Made by a program: the position numbers and the translations under genes. A stretch of DNA of 64,000 bases from contig NZ_SIHX01000001.1 of the NCBI RefSeq assembly GCF_004320525.1, forward strand, positions 62,001 to 126,000, read 5' to 3'. Each line of letters begins with the position of its first letter. Within the stretch, counting starts at the first letter, position 1. This document shows, piece after piece, positions 8,154-16,077 of this stretch. The notes below the pieces were generated by a model. It did no database searches. It was not told where the DNA came from and worked only from the letters and a program-made list of their open reading frames with translations. The DNA comes from Arthrobacter sp. S39 (GTDB taxonomy: Bacteria > Actinomycetota > Actinomycetes > Actinomycetales > Micrococcaceae).

Positions 8154-8822
8154 CTAATTCCACGGCTGTGATTCGCCGCCGTCCACACCCCGGCGGTGCC
8201 AGCCGTGCACCGCCAGCGGAACGTACCAGGACCGGCGCCACGCGATGACACGGAAGGTGAACACCACGGCCGCCACGGCACACGCGGTCAAAGCATTGAA
8301 GGAACCGGTCACCCAGAGGAAAGTGGTCAGGGCCGCTCCGCTGAAAGCGGGGAGCGCGTACAGGTCCCGGGGGTCGAACAGCTGGGGCACCTCATTGGCG
8401 GTGATGTCCCGCAGCAGGCCCCCGCCCACCGCCGTCGTCACACCGAGCAGCACCGCGGCAACCGGATTCATCCCCAGCGTCAGGGCCTTCAGCGTGCCGG
8501 TGATGCAGAACAGTGCCAGCCCGCCGGCGTCGAACAGGATGAGCAGCGAAGTGAACCGCTGGACGCTGGAAAAAAGGAAATACACCAGCACAGTGGCAAA
8601 GACGGGAGGCGCCAGGTACGCCGGGTTGGTGAACGCGGCCGGGGTGGTGTTCAGGATGATGTCGCGGATCACGCCGCCGCCCAACGACACCAGGGAGGCC
8701 AGCAGCAGCGAACCCACGAGGTCGAACTGCTTCCGCGCCGCGAGCAGTGATCCGGAGACGGCAAAGAAGAAGACGCCGGCCAGGTCCAGCCAGACCAGGG
8801 CGATGTCAAAAGGGAATGTCAT
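8154..8822 (-). CDS. UPF0126/TRIC-type membrane channel protein
   Basis: 222 residues from ATG at 8822. Seven hydrophobic segments are visible in two repeated halves, each with a glycine-rich signature: SLGGGVIRDIIL (near 47) and AVGGGLLRDITANEVPQLF (near 132). This double GGG-RD pattern defines the UPF0126 (YadS/YicG) family, related to trimeric intracellular cation channels. Glycine transport has been proposed for some members; the substrate here is unknown. It is the first gene of a pair with the SUKH-like gene and is divergent from the chelatase-like gene. Confidence 0.88.
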   Translation of the reverse strand: MTFPFDIALVWLDLAGVFFFAVSGSLLAARKQFDLVGSLLLASLVSLGGGVIRDIILNTTPAAFTNPAYLAPPVFATVLVYFLFSSVQRFTSLLILFDAGGLALFCITGTLKALTLGMNPVAAVLLGVTTAVGGGLLRDITANEVPQLFDPRDLYALPAFSGAALTTFLWVTGSFNALTACAVAAVVFTFRVIAWRRSWYVPLAVHGWHRRGVDGGESQPWN

Positions 8823-8883
8823 GGAGCGTCCCGGCATATTTCAAGAGGGCGGACAGAGCGGCTCCAACGTTACGCTAGCGGGT

Positions 8884-9618
8884 ATGAACAGCCCCATCAT
8901 GATCGCCTGCGCCCACGGAACGTCCAGCCCGCTGGGTGCTTCCGAGGTCAATGGCCTCCGTGCCGACATCGCCGCGCTGCGCCCCGGCCTGGATGTGCGG
9001 GAGGCGTACGTGGATGTCCAGGACCCGGACCTCGTTGACGTCATGGCAGGGCTGCCGGAGGGCGAGCCGGCGGTGATTGTGCCGCTGCTGCTCAGTGTCG
9101 GCTTCCACACCAAGGTGGACATTGCCAAGGCGGCGCGTGGCCGTGATGGCAGCAGCGCGTCGGAACCCCTCGGCCCGGACGCCAGGCTGGCGGAGATCCT
9201 CGACCAGCGGCTGCGCGAGGCCGGCGCCACCGAGCATGATGCCGTGGTGCTGGCGGCCGCGGGATCCACCAATCCCAAAGCCTCCGTCAGCGTCGAAGAA
9301 CTCGCCGCGCACCTCAGGGAGCTGCGGGGCAACAGGATCGTGCCCGCCTACGGTGCGGCCGCTAAGCCGTCAGTGCCCGACGCCGTTGCCTCCCTGCGTG
9401 CCGAATATCCGGGTGGGGAGGGGCAAAGCAGAGTCATTATTGCCTCGTACCTCTTGGCGCACGGCTTTTTCCACGACCAGCTGGCCAAAGCCGAAGCCGA
9501 CATCGTGACGGAACCGCTGCTGCCTTCGCGGCTCATGGCAGAGATCGCGCTGGACCGGTACGACGCCGTCGTCGTCACCGCAAAGGCTGCCGCAGAGGCT
9601 GCCGCCGTCGAGCCGTAG
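8884..9618 (+). CDS. CbiX/SirB-type sirohydrochlorin ferrochelatase
   Basis: 244 residues from ATG at 8884. It begins with the CbiX hallmark MIACAHGTSSP (metal-binding His) and has a second-half repeat AAAGSTNPKASVSVEEL, with VPLLLSVGFHTKVDI in the first half and SYLLAHGFFHDQL in the second. Such double-domain chelatases insert Fe2+ (or Co2+) into sirohydrochlorin. Lying upstream of the sulfite reductase operon, it most likely finishes siroheme for that enzyme. There is no Shine-Dalgarno; TACGCT at 8871-8876 may be the -10 of a leaderless transcript. Confidence 0.85.
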   Translation: MNSPIMIACAHGTSSPLGASEVNGLRADIAALRPGLDVREAYVDVQDPDLVDVMAGLPEGEPAVIVPLLLSVGFHTKVDIAKAARGRDGSSASEPLGPDARLAEILDQRLREAGATEHDAVVLAAAGSTNPKASVSVEELAAHLRELRGNRIVPAYGAAAKPSVPDAVASLRAEYPGGEGQSRVIIASYLLAHGFFHDQLAKAEADIVTEPLLPSRLMAEIALDRYDAVVVTAKAAAEAAAVEP

Positions 9619-9684
9619 GAGCCATCCCCGGAGGCCTCCGAGGATGCACAGCCTGGGGGCATGTTCAAGGCCCCTCGGCGGTTC

Positions 9685-9763
9685 ATGACGAAATGTTTCC
9701 CTAGGTGACTTAGCGTTTCCCGACCCTTTGTGACGCTATTCGGGTGGGACCTACAGTCGATGC
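9685..9763 (+). promoter_or_regulatory. Sulfur-type promoter: 20-bp direct repeats, -35/-10, leaderless start (sir operon)
   Basis: Two direct repeats at exactly 20-bp spacing, ATGAC-n5-GTTTC (9685-9699) and GTGAC-n5-GTTTC (9705-9719), precede a -35 TTGTGA (9728-9733) and a -10 TACAGT (9752-9757). The -10 lies 12 nt before the ATG at 9764, leaving no room for a ribosome-binding site. The same layout occurs at 16001 and 21275. Confidence 0.7.
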
Positions 9764-11512
9764 ATGACTGATACAGCTCTAGCCGGAGCGTCTGCGGACC
9801 CCGCTGCCCCCAAGCGCCCCGCACGCACCTCCACCCGCCCCGCTGCCAAGCCGCACGGCCAGTGGAAAGTGGACGGAAAAACCCCGCTGAACGCCAACGA
9901 AACCTGGAAACAGGAAGACGACGGCCTTAACGTGCGCGAGCGTATCGAGTCGATCTACTCCAAAGAGGGCTTCGATTCCATCCCCGGCCAGGACCTGCAC
10001 GGCCGCTTCCGCTGGTGGGGCCTGTACACCCAGCGCAAGCCCGGGATCGACGGCGGCAAGACCGCGACGCTCGAGCCGCACGAGCTCGAAGACAAGTACT
10101 TCATGCTCCGGGTCAGGATCGACGGCGGCGCGCTCACCACCGAGCAGCTGCGCGTCATCGGCCAGATCTCCGTGGACTTCGCCCGGGATTCCGCCGACCT
10201 CACCGACCGCCAGAACATCCAGCTGCACTGGATCCGCGTGGAGGACATCCCCGAGATCTGGACCCGCCTGGAAGGTGTTGGCCTGTCCACCACCGAAGCC
10301 TGCGGCGACGTGCCCCGCGTCATCCTCGGCTCCCCGGTGGCCGGCATCGCCAAGGACGAGATCATCGACCCCACCCCGCTGATTGCGGAGCTGGGGGAGC
10401 GGTTCATCGGCAACCCGCTGCTGTCCAACCTGCCGCGCAAGTACAAGACCGCCATCACGGGCCACCCCAGCCAGGACGTGGTCCACGAGATCAACGACTT
10501 CGCCCTGGTGGGTGTGAAGCACCCCGAACTCGGTATCGGCTACGACCTCTGGGCCGGCGGCGCACTGTCCACCAACCCGATGCTCGGCAAGCGCCTCGGT
10601 GCCTTTGTGAGGCCCGAGGAAGCCGCCGAAGTATGGCTCGGCGTCACCAGCATCTTCCGCGACTACGGTTACCGCCGCATGCGCACCAAGGCCCGCCTGA
10701 AGTTCCTGATGGCTGACTGGGGTCCGGAGAAGTTCCGCCAGATCCTTGAGGACGAATACCTGGGCTACAAGCTGGCCGACGGTCCCGCCGCCCCCAAACC
10801 GACCTCACCGGGCGACCACATCGGCGTGCACGAGCAGAAGGACGGCAAGTTCTTCATCGGCGCCACCCCGCTGGCCGGCCGCCTGTCCGGCGGTCAGCTG
10901 GTGAAGCTCGCGGACACCCTTGAGGCCCGCGGCTCGTACCGCCTGCGCACCACCCCGCACCAGAAGCTCGTAGTGCTGGACGTTGCCAAGGACCACGTGG
11001 AGCCGCTGGTCGCCGAGCTCGACGCCCTGGGCCTGTCCGCCCGCCCGTCCGTGTTCCGCCGCGGCACCATTGCCTGCACCGGCATCGAATACTGCAAGCT
11101 GGCCATCGTGGAAACGAAGGTCACCGCCGCCACCGCCGTCGCCGAGCTGGAACGCCGCCTGGCTGACCTCATGGCGTCCGGCGAACTGCCGCACGCGCTG
11201 TCCCTGCACATCAACGGCTGCCCCAACTCCTGCGCCCGCATCCAGACCGCGGACATCGGCCTCAAGGGCATGATGCTTCCCACGCCCGACGGCGACCCGA
11301 CCCCGGGTTTCCAGGTCCACCTCGGCGGCGGGCTGGCTTCGACCGACCGCGAGGAGGCCGGCCTGGGACGCACCGTCCGCGGCCTCAAGGTCTACGTTGA
11401 GGACCTGCCGGATTACGTCGAACGCGTCGTCCGCACGTTCGTCGCCCAGCGCGCCGAAGGCCAAACCTTCGCCGAATGGGCCCACGCAGCAGATGAGGAG
11501 GCACTCCAGTGA
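9764..11512 (+). CDS. sir: Ferredoxin-dependent sulfite (nitrite/sulfite) reductase
   Basis: 582 residues. It has the two ferredoxin-like halves of siroheme reductases, with DRQNIQLHWIRVEDIP near 147 and a substrate-side segment with several Arg residues. Four cysteines bind the 4Fe-4S cluster and siroheme: C-x5-C in ACTGIEYCKL (near 440) and C-x3-C in NGCPNSCARIQ (near 486). It reduces sulfite to sulfide with six electrons from ferredoxin. By sequence alone a nitrite reductase is possible, but the 4-nt overlap with cysH and the cysDN genes behind it make sulfite the substrate. The first ~30 residues are low-complexity. Confidence 0.93.
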   Translation: MTDTALAGASADPAAPKRPARTSTRPAAKPHGQWKVDGKTPLNANETWKQEDDGLNVRERIESIYSKEGFDSIPGQDLHGRFRWWGLYTQRKPGIDGGKTATLEPHELEDKYFMLRVRIDGGALTTEQLRVIGQISVDFARDSADLTDRQNIQLHWIRVEDIPEIWTRLEGVGLSTTEACGDVPRVILGSPVAGIAKDEIIDPTPLIAELGERFIGNPLLSNLPRKYKTAITGHPSQDVVHEINDFALVGVKHPELGIGYDLWAGGALSTNPMLGKRLGAFVRPEEAAEVWLGVTSIFRDYGYRRMRTKARLKFLMADWGPEKFRQILEDEYLGYKLADGPAAPKPTSPGDHIGVHEQKDGKFFIGATPLAGRLSGGQLVKLADTLEARGSYRLRTTPHQKLVVLDVAKDHVEPLVAELDALGLSARPSVFRRGTIACTGIEYCKLAIVETKVTAATAVAELERRLADLMASGELPHALSLHINGCPNSCARIQTADIGLKGMMLPTPDGDPTPGFQVHLGGGLASTDREEAGLGRTVRGLKVYVEDLPDYVERVVRTFVAQRAEGQTFAEWAHAADEEALQ

Positions 11513-12255
11513 GCAACACCGATCCGGTGGTTGAGCCCGTCGAAACCAAGCCCACCCTCCGCACCCACGACGAGCTCAAGGCCATCGCCGAGTCCGGCGC
11601 CGCCGAGCTCGGCTGGGACGCACCCGCCCGCGACGTGATCGCCTGGGTGGAACGCAACTTCGACCTCTCCGCAGTGGCGGTCGCCTGCTCCATGGCCGAC
11701 GCCGTCCTGCCGGCCCTGGTCGCGGACCAGATGCCCGGCGTTGACGTCCTGTTCCTGGAGACCGGCTACCACTTCCCGGAAACCTACGCCACGCGTGACG
11801 AGGTGGCCGCGAACCTGCGTGTCAACGTCGTTGACGTGTTGCCGGAGAACACCGTCGAGCAGCAGGACCGGCTCCTGGGCAAGGACCTCTTTGCCCGCGA
11901 CGCCGCCCAGTGCTGCGCCCTCCGCAAGGTGGCCCCGCTGCGCCGCACCTTGGCCGGCTACGAACTCTGGTTCACGGGTGTCCGCCGCGACGAGGCCCCC
12001 ACCCGCACCAACACTCCGCTGGTGACCTGGGACCACGTTAACGGCCTGGTCAAGGTCAACCCGGTGGCCGCGTGGACGTTCGACCAGCTGGTCCAGTACT
12101 CCGATGACAACCTCCTGCCGGTCAACCCGCTGCTTTCCCAGGGTTACCCCTCCATTGGCTGCCAGCCCTGCACCCGGAAGGTGGCGCCGGGCGACGACCC
12201 CCGCGCCGGCCGCTGGGCAGGGACCGACAAGACAGAATGCGGACTACACGTATGA
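11509..12255 (+). CDS. cysH: Adenylyl-sulfate (APS) reductase, assimilatory
   Basis: 248 residues from GTG at 11509, overlapping the sir stop. The catalytic C-terminal motif KTECGLHV is present. So are the paired cysteines of 4Fe-4S APS reductases: CC in AQCCALRKVAPL (near 128) and CxxC in GCQPCTRKV (near 221). The enzyme should therefore reduce APS directly, which fits the absence of an APS kinase. Residues 4-13 (DPVVEPVETK) are encoded by a copy of a dispersed repeat (see 11524). The next gene starts within its stop codon. Confidence 0.93.
   Translation: MSNTDPVVEPVETKPTLRTHDELKAIAESGAAELGWDAPARDVIAWVERNFDLSAVAVACSMADAVLPALVADQMPGVDVLFLETGYHFPETYATRDEVAANLRVNVVDVLPENTVEQQDRLLGKDLFARDAAQCCALRKVAPLRRTLAGYELWFTGVRRDEAPTRTNTPLVTWDHVNGLVKVNPVAAWTFDQLVQYSDDNLLPVNPLLSQGYPSIGCQPCTRKVAPGDDPRAGRWAGTDKTECGLHV
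11524..11547 (+). repeat. REP-like VVEPVET repeat inside cysH
   Basis: One copy of the GGTGGTTGAGCC..GTCGAAACC sequence, with one change, is read in frame as VVEPVET near the CysH N-terminus. Related copies lie at 12275, 13241, 34276 and 41092. Confidence 0.8.
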
Positions 12256-13220
12256 GCACCCTTAACGACACCCTGGTTTCGACAGGCTCAACCACCGAGC
12301 CGGTGATCGAGCCTGTCGAGATATCCACGCGCCTCTCCAGCCTGGACGCCCTCGAGTCCGAAGCGATCCACATCATCCGCGAAGTCGTGGCCGAGTTCGA
12401 GAAGCCCGCGCTGCTGTTCTCCGGCGGCAAGGACTCCGTGGTGATGCTGCACCTGGCCACCAAGGCGTTCTGGCCGGGCAAGGTCCCGTTCCCCGTGCTG
12501 CACGTGGACACCGGCCACAACTTCCCCGAGGTCATCGACTTCCGCGACCGCACCGTCGAGCGCCTGGGCTTGAAGCTCGTCGTCGGCTCCGTCCAGGAGT
12601 TCATCGACCGCGGCGAGCTGGCCGAGCGTGCCGACGGCACCCGCAACCCGCTGCAGACCGTCCCGCTGCTGGACGCCATCCAGAAGAACAAGTTCGACGC
12701 CGTGTTCGGCGGCGGCCGCCGCGACGAGGACAAGGCCCGCGCCAAGGAGCGCATCCTGAGCCTCCGCGACGAATTCGGCCAGTGGGACCCGCGCAACCAG
12801 CGCCCTGAGCTGTGGAACCTCTACAACGGCCGCCACACCGTGGGCCAGCACGTCCGTGCGTTCCCCATCAGCAACTGGACCGAGCTGGACATCTGGCGCT
12901 ACATCGAACGCGAGAACATCGAGCTGCCGGGCCTGTACTACGCCCACGACCGCGAAGTGTTTGCCCGCGACGGCATGTGGCGTGCGGTGGGCGAGGTTTC
13001 CCAGCCGCTGCCGCACGAGGAAGTCATCACCAAGACGGTCCGCTACCGCACCGTGGGCGACATGTCCTGCACCGGTGCCGTTGAATCGGCCGCAGCCACC
13101 GTGAGCGACGTTGTGATCGAAGTTGCCGCCTCCACCATCACCGAACGTGGCGCCACCCGTGCAGATGACCGCATCTCCGAGGCAGCCATGGAAGACCGCA
13201 AGAAGGATGGGTACTTCTAA
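12252..13220 (+). CDS. cysD: Sulfate adenylyltransferase subunit 2
   Basis: 322 residues from ATG at 12252, which overlaps the cysH stop as ATGA and is preferred over the in-frame start at 12237. The PP-loop ATP-binding motif SGGKDSVVMLHLA lies near residue 57, and the family signatures HVDTGHNFPEVIDFRD and FGGGRRDEDKARAKERI follow. With CysN it forms ATP sulfurylase, making APS. The first ~35 residues (STGSTTEPVIEPVEIST) are not part of the usual fold; they come from an inverted pair of REP-like repeats read through in frame. The protein ends RKKDGYF, as in other CysD proteins. Confidence 0.95.
   Translation: MSTLNDTLVSTGSTTEPVIEPVEISTRLSSLDALESEAIHIIREVVAEFEKPALLFSGGKDSVVMLHLATKAFWPGKVPFPVLHVDTGHNFPEVIDFRDRTVERLGLKLVVGSVQEFIDRGELAERADGTRNPLQTVPLLDAIQKNKFDAVFGGGRRDEDKARAKERILSLRDEFGQWDPRNQRPELWNLYNGRHTVGQHVRAFPISNWTELDIWRYIERENIELPGLYYAHDREVFARDGMWRAVGEVSQPLPHEEVITKTVRYRTVGDMSCTGAVESAAATVSDVVIEVAASTITERGATRADDRISEAAMEDRKKDGYF
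12275..12321. repeat. Inverted pair of REP-like repeats inside cysD
   Basis: Left arm 12275-12296 reads GGTTTCGACAGG..CAACCACC; right arm 12302-12321 reads GGTGATCGAGCC..TCGAGA. Together they form a hairpin translated as VSTGSTTEPVIEPVEI. Confidence 0.8.
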
Positions 13221-14690
13221 ATGAGCACTTTTAATACGCCGGTGGTTGAGCCTGTCGAAACCCTGATTTCGACAAGCTCAATCACCGAGGCAGCCCTGCC
13301 CACCACCCTGTTCCGCTTCGCCACTGCAGGATCGGTCGACGACGGGAAGTCCACTTTGGTGGGCCGCCTCCTGCACGACTCGAAGGCGATCCTCGCTGAC
13401 CAGCTCGACGCCGTTGCCCGCACCTCTGCGGACCGCGGGTTCGGCGGCGCGGGTGCCACCGGCACCCAGGCGATCGACCTCGCCCTCCTGACCGATGGCC
13501 TGCGCGCCGAGCGCGAGCAGGGCATTACCATCGACGTGGCCTACCGTTACTTCGCCACGGACCAGCGCAGCTTCATCCTCGCCGACTGCCCCGGGCACGT
13601 GCAGTACACCAAGAACACGGTGACCGGCGCGTCCACTGCGGATGCCGTCGTCGTACTCATTGACGCCCGCAAGGGTGTCCTGGAGCAGACCCGCCGGCAC
13701 CTGTCCGTGCTGCAGCTGCTGCGGGTGGCGCACGTGATTGTGGCCGTGAACAAGATCGACCTGGTGGACTTCAGCGAGTCCGTGTTCCGTGAGATCCAGG
13801 CCGACGTGCAGCAGGTGGCCCGCGAACTGGGCATCGGCGCGGCTGCGCTGGGGACCGCTGACCACATCGACGACCTGCTGGTGATCCCGGTGTCCGCCCT
13901 CGACGGCGACAACGTGGTGGACCGGTCCGAGCGCACCCCCTGGTACGACGGCCCGGCCCTGCTGGAGGTCCTCGAGACCCTGCCGGCCGCCGACGAGATC
14001 GACACCCAGCTGGAGAGCTTCCGCTTCCCCGTGCAGCTGGTCATCCGGCCGCAGGGTGCGCTGGCTCCCGACGCCGTGGCCGCCGGCCTGGACGTGGAGG
14101 CCTACCGCGACTACCGCGCGTATGCCGGCCAGATCACCGAGGGTTCCGTGAAGGTGGGGGACAAGGTTTCCGTCCTGACGCCCGGCCAGGGCCCCCGCAC
14201 CACCACGGTCACCGGCATCGACTTCGCCGGTGAGTCCCTGGAGGAGGCGTTCGCGCCGCAGTCCGTGGCCATCCGCCTCGCTGAGGAATTCGACGTCGCC
14301 GGCGGTGACACCATCGCCGCCGCCGGGACCGTCCGCGAGTCCTCCGCCGACCTGTACGCAGCCCTGTGCTGGCTCTCGCCCAAGCCTTTGCGGGAAGGTG
14401 CCAAGGTGCTGGTCAAGCACGGCACACGCACCGTCCAGGCGCTGGTCCGCAACGTCAGCGGCAAGCTGGACCTGGCCTCCTTCAAGCTCGAAGCTGCGTC
14501 AAGCCTGGAACTGAACGACATCGGCCACGCGCAGCTTCGGCTCGCCGCGCCGCTGCCGCTGGAGAACTACCTGCACCACCGCCGCACCGGCGCGTTCCTG
14601 GTGATCGACCCGCTGGACGGCAACACGCTGGCCGCTGGCCTGGTCAAGGACCACCCGGGCGACCACGAGGACGAGCGCTACTCGATCTGA
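13221..14690 (+). CDS. cysN: Sulfate adenylyltransferase subunit 1 (GTPase)
   Basis: 489 residues; the ATG at 13221 follows directly on the cysD stop. Elongation-factor-like GTPase motifs are clear: P-loop GSVDDGKSTLVGRLLHDS (near 37), DCPGHVQYTKN (near 119) and NKIDL (near 175), then EF-Tu-type beta-barrel domains. GTP hydrolysis drives APS formation by CysD. There is no C-terminal APS kinase (CysC) domain, consistent with the APS-type CysH. The N-terminal ~25 residues (NTPVVEPVETLISTSSITE) derive from an in-frame inverted pair of REP-like repeats. Confidence 0.95.
   Translation: MSTFNTPVVEPVETLISTSSITEAALPTTLFRFATAGSVDDGKSTLVGRLLHDSKAILADQLDAVARTSADRGFGGAGATGTQAIDLALLTDGLRAEREQGITIDVAYRYFATDQRSFILADCPGHVQYTKNTVTGASTADAVVVLIDARKGVLEQTRRHLSVLQLLRVAHVIVAVNKIDLVDFSESVFREIQADVQQVARELGIGAAALGTADHIDDLLVIPVSALDGDNVVDRSERTPWYDGPALLEVLETLPAADEIDTQLESFRFPVQLVIRPQGALAPDAVAAGLDVEAYRDYRAYAGQITEGSVKVGDKVSVLTPGQGPRTTTVTGIDFAGESLEEAFAPQSVAIRLAEEFDVAGGDTIAAAGTVRESSADLYAALCWLSPKPLREGAKVLVKHGTRTVQALVRNVSGKLDLASFKLEAASSLELNDIGHAQLRLAAPLPLENYLHHRRTGAFLVIDPLDGNTLAAGLVKDHPGDHEDERYSI
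13241..13286. repeat. Inverted pair of REP-like repeats inside cysN
   Basis: Right-facing copy GGTGGTTGAGCCTGTCGAAA.. (13241-13262) and left-facing copy (13265-13286) form a hairpin within the first 25 codons. Confidence 0.82.
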
Positions 14691-14704
14691 TATCCACCTC
14701 GGAA

Positions 14705-14766
14705 CCGCGGCATGTTCGCAGATCCTGGCCTTCACGGGCCGGTTTTGCGAACAGGCCGCGGTTTTG
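14705..14766 (+). terminator. Terminator after cysN
   Basis: Stem CCGCGGC-AT-GTTCGCA / TGCGAAC-AG-GCCGCGG followed by TTTTGTTGTTTT. A strong rho-independent terminator separating the sulfur operon from rtcB. Confidence 0.88.
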
Positions 14767-14801
14767 TTGTTTTCGTATCCTTCAACAAGGAGGCGACACG
14801 C

Positions 14802-15968
14802 GTGGAGACCATCAACAGCAAGCTCATCAGCTGGGCCTCGATCCTGGACGCCAAGACCCTTGACCAGGCGCTGGCCACCTCCACCCTGCCGTTCATCTAC
14901 CCGCACCTCGCCCTGATGCCGGACGCGCACTTGGGCAAGGGCGCCACCGTGGGCTCGGTGATCCCCACCCTGCACGCGATCATTCCGGCCGCCGTCGGCG
15001 TGGACATCGGCTGCGGCATGATCGCCGTCCGGACCCAGTACTCGGTGAAGGACCTGCCCAGGGACCGCAAACGGCTGCGCGAGGCCATCGAACGCGCCAT
15101 CCCGCTCTCCGCAGGCCACAACAACAGAACAGTCCAGGCCACCGCCGAGCCGCGGATCGCCGAGCTCAAAAGGCTGGCGGCCAAGGCCGGCTTCAACCCC
15201 GCCCAGTACGTCGAAAAGTGGGACCTGCAGCTGGGCTCCCTGGGATCGGGCAACCACTTCATCGAAGTCTCCGCCGACGAAACCGACGCCGTCTGGCTCT
15301 TCCTTCACTCAGGCTCCCGCGGCGTGGGGAACAAGATCGCACAGCATCATATCGGCGTCGCCCAGCAGGTGACCCGAAAGCGGGGGACCAAACTGCCGGA
15401 CCCCGACCTCGCCTACCTCGACGAAGGCACCCCCGAGTTCACCCGGTACATCGCGGAGCTCCGCTGGGCCCAGCACTTCGCCCTCCTGAACCGCGAGGAA
15501 ATGATGGACCGGGTGATCACGCAGTTCGGCCACTGGGTGGGCGGCCACGTCACGGAACGCGAGCGGATCAACTGCCACCACAACTTCACCCGGCTGGAGA
15601 CGCACTACGGCAAATCCGTGTGGGTCTCGCGCAAGGGAGCGATCAGAGCCGAGCCCGGCGATCCGGGACTTATTCCGGGGTCCATGGGGACGGCGTCGTA
15701 CGTGGTGGAAGGCCTGGGCAACCCCTCCTCGCTGAACTCCTCCCCGCACGGGGCCGGCCGCGAGTACTCCCGGACCGCCGCCCGGAAGACATTCTCGCTG
15801 GCGGAACTGAAGGAAGCCATGCACGGCATCGAGTTCCGCCCATCCGAGGCATTCATCGACGAGATTCCAGCGGCCTACAAGCCCATCGACGTCGTGATGA
15901 GGGACGCAGCGGACCTCGTGAAGGTGCGGCACAAGCTGCGGCAGCTGGTCAACGTCAAGGGCAACTGA
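14802..15968 (+). CDS. rtcB: RNA ligase RtcB family
   Basis: 388 residues from GTG at 14802, which has a strong AAGGAGG at 14787; the longer in-frame start at 14712 lies in the terminator. Family motifs include LMPDAHLGKGATVGSVIPT, AAVGVDIGCGMIAVRTQ (metal-binding Asp/Cys), GSGNHFIEV, ERINCHHNFT, PGSMGTASYVVEG and SSPHGAGREYSRTAA, whose histidine is the guanylated residue in the family. The enzyme joins 2',3'-cyclic phosphate or 3'-phosphate RNA ends to 5'-OH ends using GTP and Mn2+. There is no RtcA or archease beside it; the physiological target is unknown. Confidence 0.93.
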   Translation: METINSKLISWASILDAKTLDQALATSTLPFIYPHLALMPDAHLGKGATVGSVIPTLHAIIPAAVGVDIGCGMIAVRTQYSVKDLPRDRKRLREAIERAIPLSAGHNNRTVQATAEPRIAELKRLAAKAGFNPAQYVEKWDLQLGSLGSGNHFIEVSADETDAVWLFLHSGSRGVGNKIAQHHIGVAQQVTRKRGTKLPDPDLAYLDEGTPEFTRYIAELRWAQHFALLNREEMMDRVITQFGHWVGGHVTERERINCHHNFTRLETHYGKSVWVSRKGAIRAEPGDPGLIPGSMGTASYVVEGLGNPSSLNSSPHGAGREYSRTAARKTFSLAELKEAMHGIEFRPSEAFIDEIPAAYKPIDVVMRDAADLVKVRHKLRQLVNVKGN

Positions 15969-16000
15969 ACTCCGCGAACCGCGTCTCCCCGCCACCGAAT

Positions 16001-16077
16001 GTGACGCTAGATGAACCCGCGTGACCCAGCGTTTCTGCTTCATTGAACGGGTAATCGGCACTCCCTATGGTGAAACA
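16001..16077 (+). promoter_or_regulatory. Sulfur-type promoter: 20-bp direct repeats, leaderless start (ssu-like operon)
   Basis: GTGAC-n5-ATGAA (16001-16015) and GTGAC-n5-GTTTC (16021-16035) repeat with 20-bp spacing. A -35-like TTGAAC (16043-16048) and a -10 TATGGT (16066-16071) follow, 12 nt before the ATG at 16078. Same architecture as at 9685 and 21275. Confidence 0.68.

Noticed and set aside
9764..11512. Nitrite reductase function for the siroheme enzyme
   Set aside because: The operon continues with cysH, cysD and cysN and there are no nitrate or ammonium genes; sulfite is the better substrate.
12275..12321. The cysD/cysN N-terminal hairpins as terminators
   Set aside because: They lie inside coding sequence after the start codon and have no T-run.
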